Source of the DNA: Arthrobacter sp.
GTDB taxonomy: Bacteria > Actinomycetota > Actinomycetes > Actinomycetales > Micrococcaceae
DNA length: 13,758 bases
NCBI GenBank assembly: GCA_030146405.1
Contig: JASLBS010000164.1
Location: 1-13,758, forward strand
Direction: 5' to 3'
The notes under the pieces were generated by a model that was not told the origin of the DNA, did no database searches, and saw only the letters and a program-made list of their open reading frames with translations. Shown here one piece after another: positions 1 to 6,813 of the stretch (positions are counted from its first letter, which is position 1; the number at the start of each line of letters is the position of its first letter). The position numbers were made by a program, and so were the translations under genes.

Positions 1-611
1 TGGTCATGGTCATGGTCGGCGGCAACGGTGGGACCGTCCGGTACGAGTGGATCGCGGAAGGCGAGGTTCAGGTGCACGGGCCCGGGCGGCTGCGTCGGCA
101 CTCCCTCACCCGGGCTCCCGAGGGCGACGCGCAGGGCGCCCGCGACCAAGGCGTACGGGTCCTCCCCCGCAGCGATGTCGAGCCCCGCACGGACATGCAC
201 ACCGAACAGCCCGGGCTGCACCGTCGTCTGGTTCGCTCCCGTGCCGCGCAATTCCTCAGGCCTGTCCGCCGAGAGGATCACCAGCGGGACGGCCGCGTGG
301 TTCGCCTCCATCACGGCCGGCAGGAGCTCGCCCACCGCGGTTCCGGACGTCGTCAGCACCGCTGCGGGCCGCGGCGCACCGAGGGCGAGCCCGAGCGCGG
401 TGAACGCCGCGGACCGCTCGTCGATCCGGATGTGCAGGCGCACCAGACCAGTGGCCTCCGCCTCGGCGAGCGCGTACGCCAGGGGTGCACTGCGAGATCC
501 GGGAGCGACGACGACGTCGGTGACACCCCCCGCCACGAGGGCCTGCACCGTACGGGCGGCGGACGCCGCGGAATCGAGGGGAGCCGGACGGGAGACGGTG
601 GAATCGGTCAC
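1..611 (-). CDS. menD: MenD, 2-succinyl-5-enolpyruvyl-6-hydroxy-3-cyclohexene-1-carboxylate synthase (N-terminal part, cut by window edge)
   Basis: This is a ThDP-dependent cytosolic enzyme of menaquinone synthesis that joins isochorismate and 2-oxoglutarate to give SEPHCHC. Only the first 203 codons are present; the rest (about 550-600 aa is usual) lies left of the window. Translating the minus strand from a GTG at 609-611 gives clear family blocks: APGSRSAPLA (res 36-45), DERSAAF (65-71, with Glu66 as the ThDP-activating glutamate by family alignment), TSGTAVGELLPAVMEAN (88-104), DRPEELRGTGANQTT (116-130) and GPVHLNLAFRDPLVP (177-191). These make up the PYR domain. A GAGGA ribosome-binding sequence lies about 8 nt upstream of the GTG. 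The visible part ends in a DHDHDH stretch in the linker after the PYR domain. menC lies upstream on the same strand, supporting the assignment, although phoX sits between them. Confidence 0.95.
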   Translation of the reverse strand, partial: MTDSTVSRPAPLDSAASAARTVQALVAGGVTDVVVAPGSRSAPLAYALAEAEATGLVRLHIRIDERSAAFTALGLALGAPRPAAVLTTSGTAVGELLPAVMEANHAAVPLVILSADRPEELRGTGANQTTVQPGLFGVHVRAGLDIAAGEDPYALVAGALRVALGSPGEGVPTQPPGPVHLNLAFRDPLVPDGPTVAADHDHD

Positions 612-635
612 GGTTCCATCCTCACACCCGGAACG

Positions 636-671
636 GGATCGCACCCCCTCCCGCGGGAAGTGGTGCGATCC
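636..671 (-). terminator. Inverted repeat between phoX and menD, possible terminator
   Basis: A perfect 10-bp inverted repeat (GGATCGCACC at 636-645, GGTGCGATCC at 662-671) encloses a 16-nt loop that holds its own palindrome, TCCCGCGGGA (649-658). It lies 40 nt after the phoX stop and 24 nt before the menD start. There is no T-run after it, so it would be an actinobacterial-type U-less terminator. It could instead be a regulatory hairpin or a protein-binding site in the menD leader. Confidence 0.5.
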
Positions 672-711
672 GGATGCCCCTCCCCGCGGAAAGGGGTGAG
701 CCCGTTCCGGT

Positions 712-2766
712 TCAGCTGCCGCGGTGGACCTGCACCACGGAGGGCCGTGGGACAGCTGCCTCACCGCGACGCGGGGCCCTCCCTGCGCGCACGTAGTCCG
801 GGAAGGCGGAGCGCTGCGCGGCCCACGTGCCGTCCTCGCCCGGGTGCTGCACCGCCACGAACACGGTGTCCTCCTGATCGTGGATGATCGGCCCGCAGGT
901 CTCGGCGTCACGCGGAACGGCGAGGAACTGCTCCACGCGGCCGCGCTCGGGTCCCTCGAGAGCCACCTTGAACAGCCCGTCGTTGAAGCCGATGGTGCCG
1001 GGCTGGCCGTCGGTGGAGATCCAGAGGTTCCCAGCGGAATCGAAGGCCACGTTGTCCGGGCAGGAGATCGGGGAGACGCTCTCCTTCGGGTAGCCGCTGA
1101 AATAGGTGGTGGGATCGCTCGCGGGGTCACCGCAGACCAGGAGCAGGTTCCAGGTGAAGCGCGTACCCGTCGCGTCACCACCGGCCTCGATGAGCTCGAC
1201 GACGTGTCCGTCGCGGTTCTGGGTGCGGGGGTTCGCCTCGTCCGGGCCGGCGTTGGACCCCACACCGCGGTTGGTGTTGTTGGTGCAGGCCACGTACACC
1301 TTGCCGGTCAACGGGTTCGGTTCCACGTCCTCGCAACGGTCCATCTTGGTGGGTGATACGGTGTCGGCGGCCAGCCGGGTGAAGACCGCTACCTCCTCTG
1401 CAGTCATTCCCGGCACCACGGATCGATTGTCGATCAGCAGCGGCAACCACTCGCCCACACCGTCGAAGGCTCCGTCGGAGGGTAGCGCACCGCGTCCGTC
1501 GATCTCGGCGGCGGAGTTCCCCTGGAGGCGTGCCACGTAGAGCGAACCCTCGCTGAGGAGCGTCATGTTCGCCTGGCGTGCAGCGGGGCCGTCGCCGGGC
1601 TGGACCCGACGTGTGGAGACGAATTTGTAGAGGTAGTCGAAGCGCTCATCGTCGCCCATGTAGGCCACGACGCGGCCGTCCGCTGCCACCGTCACGTTGG
1701 CACCCTCGTGCTTGAAGCGGCCGAGTGCCGAGTGCTTCCTAGGCGTGGACGTGGGGTCGAACGGGTCCACCTCCACGATGTAGCCGAATCGGTGCTTCTC
1801 GTTCTCGTAGCCGGCGTTACGGGTGTCGAACCGGGGTTCGTCGACCTCCCACCCGCGGGACGTGGGCCTGGAGGTGAGGCCGTAACGGCGGTCACCCGGG
1901 CTGGTGCCGGCGGCCACGAAGTACCCGTTGAAGTTCTCCTCCCCGGAGAGGATGGTGCCCCACGGCGTGGTCCCGCCGGCACAGTTCCCGAGGGTGCCGA
2001 GCACGGTGCGACCCGCAGGGTCGTCGATGGTCCTCAGCAGGGCGGACCCGGCGGCGGGCCCGGTGACCTCGTAGGGCGTGGTCGTCAGGAAACGGCGGTT
2101 CAGCTGCGCCCCCTGCACGTAGGACCACGGCTGCTTCCTGTTCTTGCGCTCCAACTCCACCACGGTGAGCCCGTGGGCGGCCTTGCCGATGCCGCGGACC
2201 TCCGCTGCCGGCATGTCCGGCGGCACCATGATGCTCTCGTTGGTGTACTCGTGATTGGCGAAGAGGACCGCGCGCCGGTCCTTGGTCCCCGCGATCGGGA
2301 GGATGTCCGTGTAGTCGCAGTTGTAGCCGAACTGTACGGACTGCGTCGCGGCGCTCTGGTGATCGGCGTCGAAGGCCGGGGAGTTGCTGAAGAGCGGGTC
2401 GCCCCAACGGATCACGGGCTTCCAGCCGTAGCCACGCGGCACCGTCATGGCGTCCACCTCCGCATCCACAGGGGCGATCGGGTGGAAGCGCAGGTGGTTC
2501 TTGCCCTTGCCGTCGCCCGGCGCTGCCAGGGCGGAATCTGCACCGACCTGCCCGACGAGGAGCGTCAGCGCGCCCACGGCACCGACGCCGAGTGCACTGC
2601 GGCGCGAGAACTCGCTCGAGACGATGTCACGGAAGTAGCTGGTGGCGGTGGTGTTGCAGACTGCGTCGGAGCACGCATTGTCGCACTTGAGGGCGCAGGT
2701 CACGGCGCTGCGCTTCCCCTTGGTGTGGCCGAGCATGGGCAGCAGGCGGCGCGTGGTTTCGGTCAT
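712..2766 (-). CDS. phoX: PhoX-family phosphatase (DUF839), Tat-exported alkaline phosphatase
   Basis: 684 aa. The PhoX family releases phosphate from organic phosphoesters outside the membrane using an Fe/Ca cofactor. A twin-arginine signal is visible (SRRSALG, Arg55-Arg56) followed by a hydrophobic stretch ending near ADSALAA (res 76-82). Family blocks follow: FANHEYTNE (169-177) and NCAGGTTPWGTILSGEENF (261-279), where Cys262 and Glu276/277 match the metal-ligand region described for PhoX. A 53-residue extension precedes the Arg pair and holds Cys24, Cys28, Cys32 and Cys37. I chose ATG 2764-2766 because MTETTRRLLPMLGHTKG looks like a family N-terminus and GAGAGG (2777-2782) lies 10 nt upstream; a longer reading frame would run through the promoter. 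PHO-box-like repeats upstream suggest induction by phosphate starvation. The stop is TGA at 712-714. Confidence 0.93.
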   Translation of the reverse strand: MTETTRRLLPMLGHTKGKRSAVTCALKCDNACSDAVCNTTATSYFRDIVSSEFSRRSALGVGAVGALTLLVGQVGADSALAAPGDGKGKNHLRFHPIAPVDAEVDAMTVPRGYGWKPVIRWGDPLFSNSPAFDADHQSAATQSVQFGYNCDYTDILPIAGTKDRRAVLFANHEYTNESIMVPPDMPAAEVRGIGKAAHGLTVVELERKNRKQPWSYVQGAQLNRRFLTTTPYEVTGPAAGSALLRTIDDPAGRTVLGTLGNCAGGTTPWGTILSGEENFNGYFVAAGTSPGDRRYGLTSRPTSRGWEVDEPRFDTRNAGYENEKHRFGYIVEVDPFDPTSTPRKHSALGRFKHEGANVTVAADGRVVAYMGDDERFDYLYKFVSTRRVQPGDGPAARQANMTLLSEGSLYVARLQGNSAAEIDGRGALPSDGAFDGVGEWLPLLIDNRSVVPGMTAEEVAVFTRLAADTVSPTKMDRCEDVEPNPLTGKVYVACTNNTNRGVGSNAGPDEANPRTQNRDGHVVELIEAGGDATGTRFTWNLLLVCGDPASDPTTYFSGYPKESVSPISCPDNVAFDSAGNLWISTDGQPGTIGFNDGLFKVALEGPERGRVEQFLAVPRDAETCGPIIHDQEDTVFVAVQHPGEDGTWAAQRSAFPDYVRAGRAPRRGEAAVPRPSVVQVHRGS

Positions 2767-2794
2767 CGGGATGACGCCTCTCACAGAGAAGGAA

Positions 2795-2800
2795 GGTATG
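2795..2800 (-). promoter_or_regulatory. Candidate phoX -10 element
   Basis: CATACC reads on the minus strand 16 nt after the last PHO-box-like unit and 28 nt before the phoX ATG. No good -35 hexamer stands at the expected distance. The PHO-box unit occupies that place, as at activator-dependent Pho promoters. The implied transcript start near 2788 would leave a leader of about 22 nt that contains the GAGAGG ribosome-binding site. Confidence 0.4.
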
Positions 2801-2816
2801 GCATCACCTTGGCGAG

Positions 2817-2861
2817 CCGAGGTGAACAGTTCCGCCACGGGATGGTGAAGATCACGTGAAC
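2817..2861 (-). promoter_or_regulatory. PHO-box-like direct repeats (candidate PhoP site) upstream of phoX
   Basis: On the minus strand the units are GTTCACGTGAT (2861-2851), CTTCACCATCC (2850-2840), a degenerate spacer of 12 nt (2839-2828), then GTTCACCTCGG (2827-2817). The TTCAC cores are thus 11 nt and then 23 nt apart, about one and two helical turns. The last unit fits the Streptomyces PHO-box unit G(G/T)TCAYYYR(G/C)G at 10 of 11 positions. The position just upstream of the candidate -10 of a phosphatase gene fits activation by PhoP. The phosphate link is inferred from the family and the repeat. Confidence 0.65.
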
Positions 2862-2898
2862 GTCAGAGGGAGATTCTTCCTCCGGACCAGCCGGTCGC

Positions 2899-3927
2899 TC
2901 AGCCCCTCGGGCCCGCCAGCACCGAGTAGGTCCGCTCGAGTCTCCTCGTCCACCAGTGGATGCGTTCCGGCGGGGCGGCCAGCAGGTCCAGCTTCTCCTC
3001 CGAGACATCCACGTCCCGCACCGGGAGTCCTCCGTCCATCGGGACCAGCGAAGCATCGGTCACGTCATCCGCCATGAGGGACACGGTGGCGAGACCACAG
3101 GCGAACGGCAGCTCCGGCAGGGCCGCCGCGAGGGCCACGCCCGCGCGGATCCCCACGGAGGTGTCCAGCGCGGAACTGACGACGACGGGGAGACCTGCCC
3201 GGTCGATGATGTCCAACGCCCGCCGCACGCCGCCGAGGGGTGCCGCCTTGATGACCAGGAGGTCGGCGGCGTCCTCGCGTGCCACGCGCAGCGGGTCCTC
3301 CTGTCGTCGGACGCTCTCGTCCGCGGCCACCAGCGTGGGGCTCCCGCGGCGACGCAGCTCGAGCCGTACCTCCCGCAACCCCGCGATGTCCGCGACGGGC
3401 TGCTCCGCATACTGCAGGTCGAACCTGTCGAGGACCTCGAGTGCCGCCAGCGCCTCCACCACGCTCCAGCCGCCGTTCGCGTCCACCTTGATGCCCGCAT
3501 CCGGCAGGAGCCTGCGCACCTCGGCAACCCTCGCGACGTCGTCGGCCAACGTCTGGCCCTTCTCCGCGACCTTGATCTTGACCGCACCGACCTCCCCGAA
3601 CCGGGACAGCACCCGTTCCACCTCCGCGTGCCGGACGGCGGGAACGGTGGCGTTGACGGGCACGGTGGTGCGCAGCGGCTGCGGGAAGCCGTACCAGGCC
3701 GCCTCGATCGCCGAAGCCAGCCAGGCGGCGGACTCGACGTCGTCGTACTCGAGGAAAGGGCAGAACTCACCCCATCCCGCGGGGCCCCTGACCAGGAGCG
3801 CCTCGCGCACCAGGACGCCGCGGAACTTCACCCGCATCGGGATCGACACCACGCGCGCGGTGGCCGAGACCTCCTCCAGGGACGGCCAGGGCCCGGGGAT
3901 CGACGACGGTTCGGATCGCGTAGACAC
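2899..3927 (-). CDS. menC: MenC, o-succinylbenzoate synthase
   Basis: 342 aa, an enolase-superfamily enzyme that dehydrates SHCHC to o-succinylbenzoate in menaquinone synthesis; cytosolic. Residues expected for the active site are in order: KIK (Lys117, Lys119), VDANGGW with Asp149, EQP with Glu175, AADES with Asp203, and VIKAAPLGG with Lys227. The capping region FRGVLVREALLVRGPAGWGEFCPFLEY (res 35-61) is typical of actinobacterial MenC. The start is uncertain. GTG 3925-3927 has GAGGG too close (2 nt) to be a normal ribosome site, but TAGCCT lies 6 nt upstream, which fits a leaderless start. An internal ATG at 3835-3837 would cut the conserved RVVSIPMRVKFRG strand, so I prefer the longer form. 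It is divergent from the PAP2 gene and probably separate from phoX, which begins 132 nt downstream with its own promoter. Confidence 0.93.
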   Translation of the reverse strand: MSTRSEPSSIPGPWPSLEEVSATARVVSIPMRVKFRGVLVREALLVRGPAGWGEFCPFLEYDDVESAAWLASAIEAAWYGFPQPLRTTVPVNATVPAVRHAEVERVLSRFGEVGAVKIKVAEKGQTLADDVARVAEVRRLLPDAGIKVDANGGWSVVEALAALEVLDRFDLQYAEQPVADIAGLREVRLELRRRGSPTLVAADESVRRQEDPLRVAREDAADLLVIKAAPLGGVRRALDIIDRAGLPVVVSSALDTSVGIRAGVALAAALPELPFACGLATVSLMADDVTDASLVPMDGGLPVRDVDVSEEKLDLLAAPPERIHWWTRRLERTYSVLAGPRG

Positions 3928-3933
3928 GCCCTC

Positions 3934-3962
3934 AGGCTACGGGAAAGCGGACACGGCCCGAA
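3934..3962 (-). promoter_or_regulatory. Candidate menC promoter, leaderless type
   Basis: On the minus strand TTCGGG (3962-3957) and TAGCCT (3939-3934) are separated by 17 nt. The -10 fits TANNNT; the -35 is weak. The hexamer ends 6 nt before the menC GTG, so transcription would start at or next to the start codon. Confidence 0.35.
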
Positions 3963-4013
3963 GGTCACGGGACGGTGACGGAACTCGCAGGATCGTGTGG
4001 AAACATTGAGGCG

Positions 4014-4928
4014 ATGACGTCCCGGCACCCCTCCCTCCGACACTCGCGGGCAGCGCGCTCGCCGCTGGTGTTCCTCGTGGCCGCCGTCGCCTGCGTGGTG
4101 GCCCTGGGATGGACGTACTGGGGTTTCGTCCGGACCAGCACGGGACAGTTCGCCGACGAGTCCGCATGGCGTGAAGCCGGTGGAGCCACGGTCCGTACCT
4201 CGTTGCCCTTCCTGCGTTTCCTCGACACCCTTCCGGCCATCTCCCTGGTCGTCGCAGCGGGGTCGATCCTGTTCGTGGCCCTCGCGCGCCGACGCTACAC
4301 GGCCGCCGTCGTCGCCGTCGCCGTGATCCTGGGCTCCAACCTGACAACCCAGCTCCTCAAGAACGTGGTGTTCGATCGCCCGGACCGAGGCGTCGCCACC
4401 CTGGAGTTCAACTCATTACCGTCCGGGCATACAACCCTCGCCGCCTCCGCGGCTGCTGCGGTGTTCCTGATCGTGACTCCCCGCTGGCGCCCGTTCACCG
4501 CCGTGACAGGTGGTGCCTTCTCGATCTCCGCCGGTGCGGCCACCTACCTCAACCTGTGGCACCGGCCGGCGGACGTGGTGGCTGCCCTTCTGGTGGTGGG
4601 TACGTGGACCCTGGTCGGTGGTCTGATCGTGATGCGCACCGGTGACCAGTGGAACCAGTGGCAGGGCTTCGGTACCGACTGGATGTCCTCCCGCTGGTGG
4701 CTCGCCCTGAGCTGGGTGCTGGGACTCGGCGGCCTCGCTGTCTCGGCCGGCCTGTACCTCTCCGTGCAGGCGATCGGACCGGCACCCATGCCGGGAACCG
4801 CGCGCCTCCCCCTCTTCTTCTGGTCCGGCCTGGCACTGATCGTCGGGGTCGGGTTCACCCTGTCCGCTGCGGCCGGTTGGCTCTTCGCCGCGCAGGCACG
4901 AAGGCTACCGTCCGGACACCGCCCGTAG
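4014..4928 (+). CDS. PAP2-family (type 2 phosphatidic acid phosphatase) membrane phosphatase
   Basis: 304 aa integral membrane protein. The three PAP2 motifs are present: K-x6-RP (Lys116 to Arg122-Pro123), PSGH (136-139) and the third motif with His183 and Asp187. In that motif the usual Arg six residues before the His is Thr177 (TYLNLWHRPAD), a deviation from SRxxxxxHxxxD. Hydrophobic helices are visible near 17-39, 74-91, 97-114, 141-155, 163-178 and 186-204, with two more in the C-terminal part (about 230-252 and 270-295). The substrate is likely a lipid phosphate or polyprenyl pyrophosphate, but cannot be told from sequence. I chose ATG 4014 with TTGAGG at 4006-4011; an in-frame GTG at 3975 has no ribosome site. 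The nearest gene downstream on the same strand begins 108 nt away. Confidence 0.85.
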   Translation: MTSRHPSLRHSRAARSPLVFLVAAVACVVALGWTYWGFVRTSTGQFADESAWREAGGATVRTSLPFLRFLDTLPAISLVVAAGSILFVALARRRYTAAVVAVAVILGSNLTTQLLKNVVFDRPDRGVATLEFNSLPSGHTTLAASAAAAVFLIVTPRWRPFTAVTGGAFSISAGAATYLNLWHRPADVVAALLVVGTWTLVGGLIVMRTGDQWNQWQGFGTDWMSSRWWLALSWVLGLGGLAVSAGLYLSVQAIGPAPMPGTARLPLFFWSGLALIVGVGFTLSAAAGWLFAAQARRLPSGHRP

Positions 4929-5036
4929 CACCCCGCGCGGCCCGTCGCACGCCCTTTTCGCGGTGCCGGCCCACCGTTGAAGCATTCCGCCCGTCGATGC
5001 CACGCTGGCCGGACACGAGACGGAGGAGGCGCACGG

Positions 5037-6185
5037 GTGAAAGCCATGGTGTATCGAGGGCCCTACAGGATCAGGGTCGAGGAAAAGCCCATGCCACGGA
5101 TCGAACACCCGAATGATGCGATCATCCGCGTCACCACGGCTGCCATCTGCGGTTCCGACCTGCACCTGTACCACGGGCTGATGCCCGATACCCGCGTGGG
5201 TACCACGTTCGGCCACGAGTTCATCGGCGTGGTCGAGGAGGTGGGACCGTCCGTACAGAACCTCACGCGCGGGGACCGCGTCATGGTGCCCTTCAACGTC
5301 TACTGCGGATCCTGCTACTTCTGCGCCCGCGGGCTGTACTCGAACTGCCACAACGTCAATCCGAACGCGACGGCGGTGGGCGGCATCTACGGGTACTCCC
5401 ACACCTGCGGCGGCTACGACGGTGGGCAGGCCGAGTTCGTGCGCGTGCCCTTCGCGGATGTCGGCCCCACCATCATCCCCGACTGGATGGACAGCGAGGA
5501 CGCCGTCCTCCTCACGGACGCCCTGGCCACCGGCTACTTCGGTGCACAGCTCGGGGACATCGTGGAGGGTGACACCGTGGTGGTCTTCGGCGCGGGGCCC
5601 GTGGGTCTGTACGCGGCGAAGTCGTCCTGGTTGATGGGAGCCGGGCGTGTGATCGTGATCGATCATCTCGAGTACCGGCTCGAGAAGGCCCGCACCTTCG
5701 CCCACGCCGAGACCTTCAACTTCGCCGAGTACGACGACATCGTGGTGCAGATGAAGAAGACCACCGACTTCCTGGGGGCCGACGTGGTGATCGACGCAGT
5801 GGGCGCCGAGGCCGACGGCAACTTCCTGCAGCAGGTGACGGGCACCAAGCTCAAGCTGCAGGGCGGCTCGCCCGTGGCCCTGAACTGGGCGATCGACTCC
5901 GTGCGGAAGGGTGGCACGGTGGCCGTGGTGGGTGCCTACGGTCCCATCTTCAGCGCCGTGAAGTTCGGTGACGCGCTCAACAAGGGCCTCACGCTGCGGA
6001 TGAACCAGACGCCGGTGAAACGGCAGTGGCCGCGGCTGTTCGACCACATCCGGAACGGCTATCTCAAACCGAACGACATCGTGACGCACCGGATCCCGCT
6101 CGAGGACATCGCAGAGGGCTATCACCTGTTTTCGGGCAAGCTGGACAACTGCATCAAGCCGCTGATCATCGCGAATCCGAGCTAG
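5037..6185 (+). CDS. Zinc-dependent alcohol dehydrogenase (formaldehyde dehydrogenase-like medium-chain family)
   Basis: 382 aa cytosolic NAD(P)-dependent oxidoreductase. Catalytic zinc ligands Cys38, His60 and Glu61 lie in AAICGSDLHLYHG and FGHEFIG. Structural zinc cysteines are Cys90, Cys93, Cys96 and Cys104 (CGSCYFCARGLYSNC). The Rossmann motif GAGPVG is at 185-190, preceded by a long variable segment (GGIYGYSHTCGGYDGGQAEFVRVPFADVG). The sequence resembles the widespread glutathione-independent formaldehyde/aldehyde dehydrogenase-like branch; the actual substrate is unknown. I chose GTG 5037-5039 because CGGAGGAGG (5021-5029) sits 7 nt before it and MKAMVYRGPYRIRVEE is the family N-terminus. 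The 193-aa unknown protein follows after 9 nt and is probably cotranslated. Confidence 0.93.
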   Translation: MKAMVYRGPYRIRVEEKPMPRIEHPNDAIIRVTTAAICGSDLHLYHGLMPDTRVGTTFGHEFIGVVEEVGPSVQNLTRGDRVMVPFNVYCGSCYFCARGLYSNCHNVNPNATAVGGIYGYSHTCGGYDGGQAEFVRVPFADVGPTIIPDWMDSEDAVLLTDALATGYFGAQLGDIVEGDTVVVFGAGPVGLYAAKSSWLMGAGRVIVIDHLEYRLEKARTFAHAETFNFAEYDDIVVQMKKTTDFLGADVVIDAVGAEADGNFLQQVTGTKLKLQGGSPVALNWAIDSVRKGGTVAVVGAYGPIFSAVKFGDALNKGLTLRMNQTPVKRQWPRLFDHIRNGYLKPNDIVTHRIPLEDIAEGYHLFSGKLDNCIKPLIIANPS

Positions 6186-6194
6186 GAGCCGACC

Positions 6195-6776
6195 ATGCGC
6201 GCAACGCCATACATCGCCGACAAGCCGAAGGACATCCCCACCAGTGAGTCGCTCCGAGCCCGTATCCCGGGCTGGGGCGTCGACCTGGATCCCGCGGACC
6301 GGCCGTCCTTCCCCCGTGAGGTCTTCGATCCGGCCGGCACGGGAGCGCACTGGGACTATCCGGAGGAGCAGGGCGGCAGGGAGGGAAGGGAACGCTCGAT
6401 CGAGCACGGGCAGCTCACCCCCGTCTTCGGGACCAGTGCGCCCCTCAGGGGTGTTTCCGGGATGATCCGGCGCTACGCCTACCGGTACAGTGAGGCCCGC
6501 GCCGCCCACTGGCTGATCCTCATAGCGGGTGACCGCGTGGACGCCTGGGGCTCGCTGATCACCTCGTTGGCCACGAAGCACCCGGACAACCTGATCGCGG
6601 AGACCGGGGTGTCGGCCGAGATCACGGGGCACGGGGTCACCTCCCGCGCCGGGAAGCGCCGCGCCGACGTCAACCACCAGTGGCTGGATCCGATCGTTGT
6701 CCTCGGCCCCTGGGCAGCGGCGGCGGCAGGGGCTGGCCTTGCGGCGCGGGGAATCGCGCGCCGCATTCGCTCCTGA
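6195..6776 (+). CDS. Conserved-looking protein of unknown function, linked to the zinc alcohol dehydrogenase
   Basis: 193 aa. I do not recognise a named domain. The ATG follows the dehydrogenase stop by 9 nt and has AGGAG (6184-6188) as ribosome site, so the two are very likely one operon. The protein begins hydrophilic (ARIPGWGVDLDPADRPSFPRE), has a middle block (LTPVFGTSAPLRGVSGMIRRYAYRYSEARAAHWLILIAGDRVDAWGS, about res 75-120) with a short hydrophobic segment, and ends with a hydrophobic, Ala/Gly-rich stretch followed by basic RRIRS (about 168-193), which could be a membrane-anchoring tail. There is no signal peptide and no Cys. The composition matches neighbouring genes. A role as dehydrogenase partner or membrane tether is only a guess from position. 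Confidence 0.85.
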   Translation: MRATPYIADKPKDIPTSESLRARIPGWGVDLDPADRPSFPREVFDPAGTGAHWDYPEEQGGREGRERSIEHGQLTPVFGTSAPLRGVSGMIRRYAYRYSEARAAHWLILIAGDRVDAWGSLITSLATKHPDNLIAETGVSAEITGHGVTSRAGKRRADVNHQWLDPIVVLGPWAAAAAGAGLAARGIARRIRS

Positions 6777-6777
6777 G

Positions 6778-6801
6778 GGCCTGCGTTCCGGCCGGCAGGC
6801 C
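6778..6801. terminator. Short hairpin between convergent genes
   Basis: GGCCTGC (6778-6784) and GCAGGCC (6795-6801) form a 7-bp perfect stem with a 10-nt loop, filling most of the 37-nt gap between the stop of the 193-aa protein and the stop of the MFS gene. A bidirectional terminator is the natural reading. There is no T-run on either side. Confidence 0.5.
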
Positions 6802-6813
6802 ACCGGCGCTCCG

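Noticed and set aside
1708..2859. 383-aa open frame on the plus strand opposite phoX
   Set aside because: It is a high-GC shadow of phoX and even runs through its promoter repeats; no family features are present.
4929..5036. Promoter in the gap between the PAP2 gene and the dehydrogenase
   Set aside because: TTGAAG at 4978 resembles a -35, but there is no TANNNT at a suitable distance, so I do not list it.
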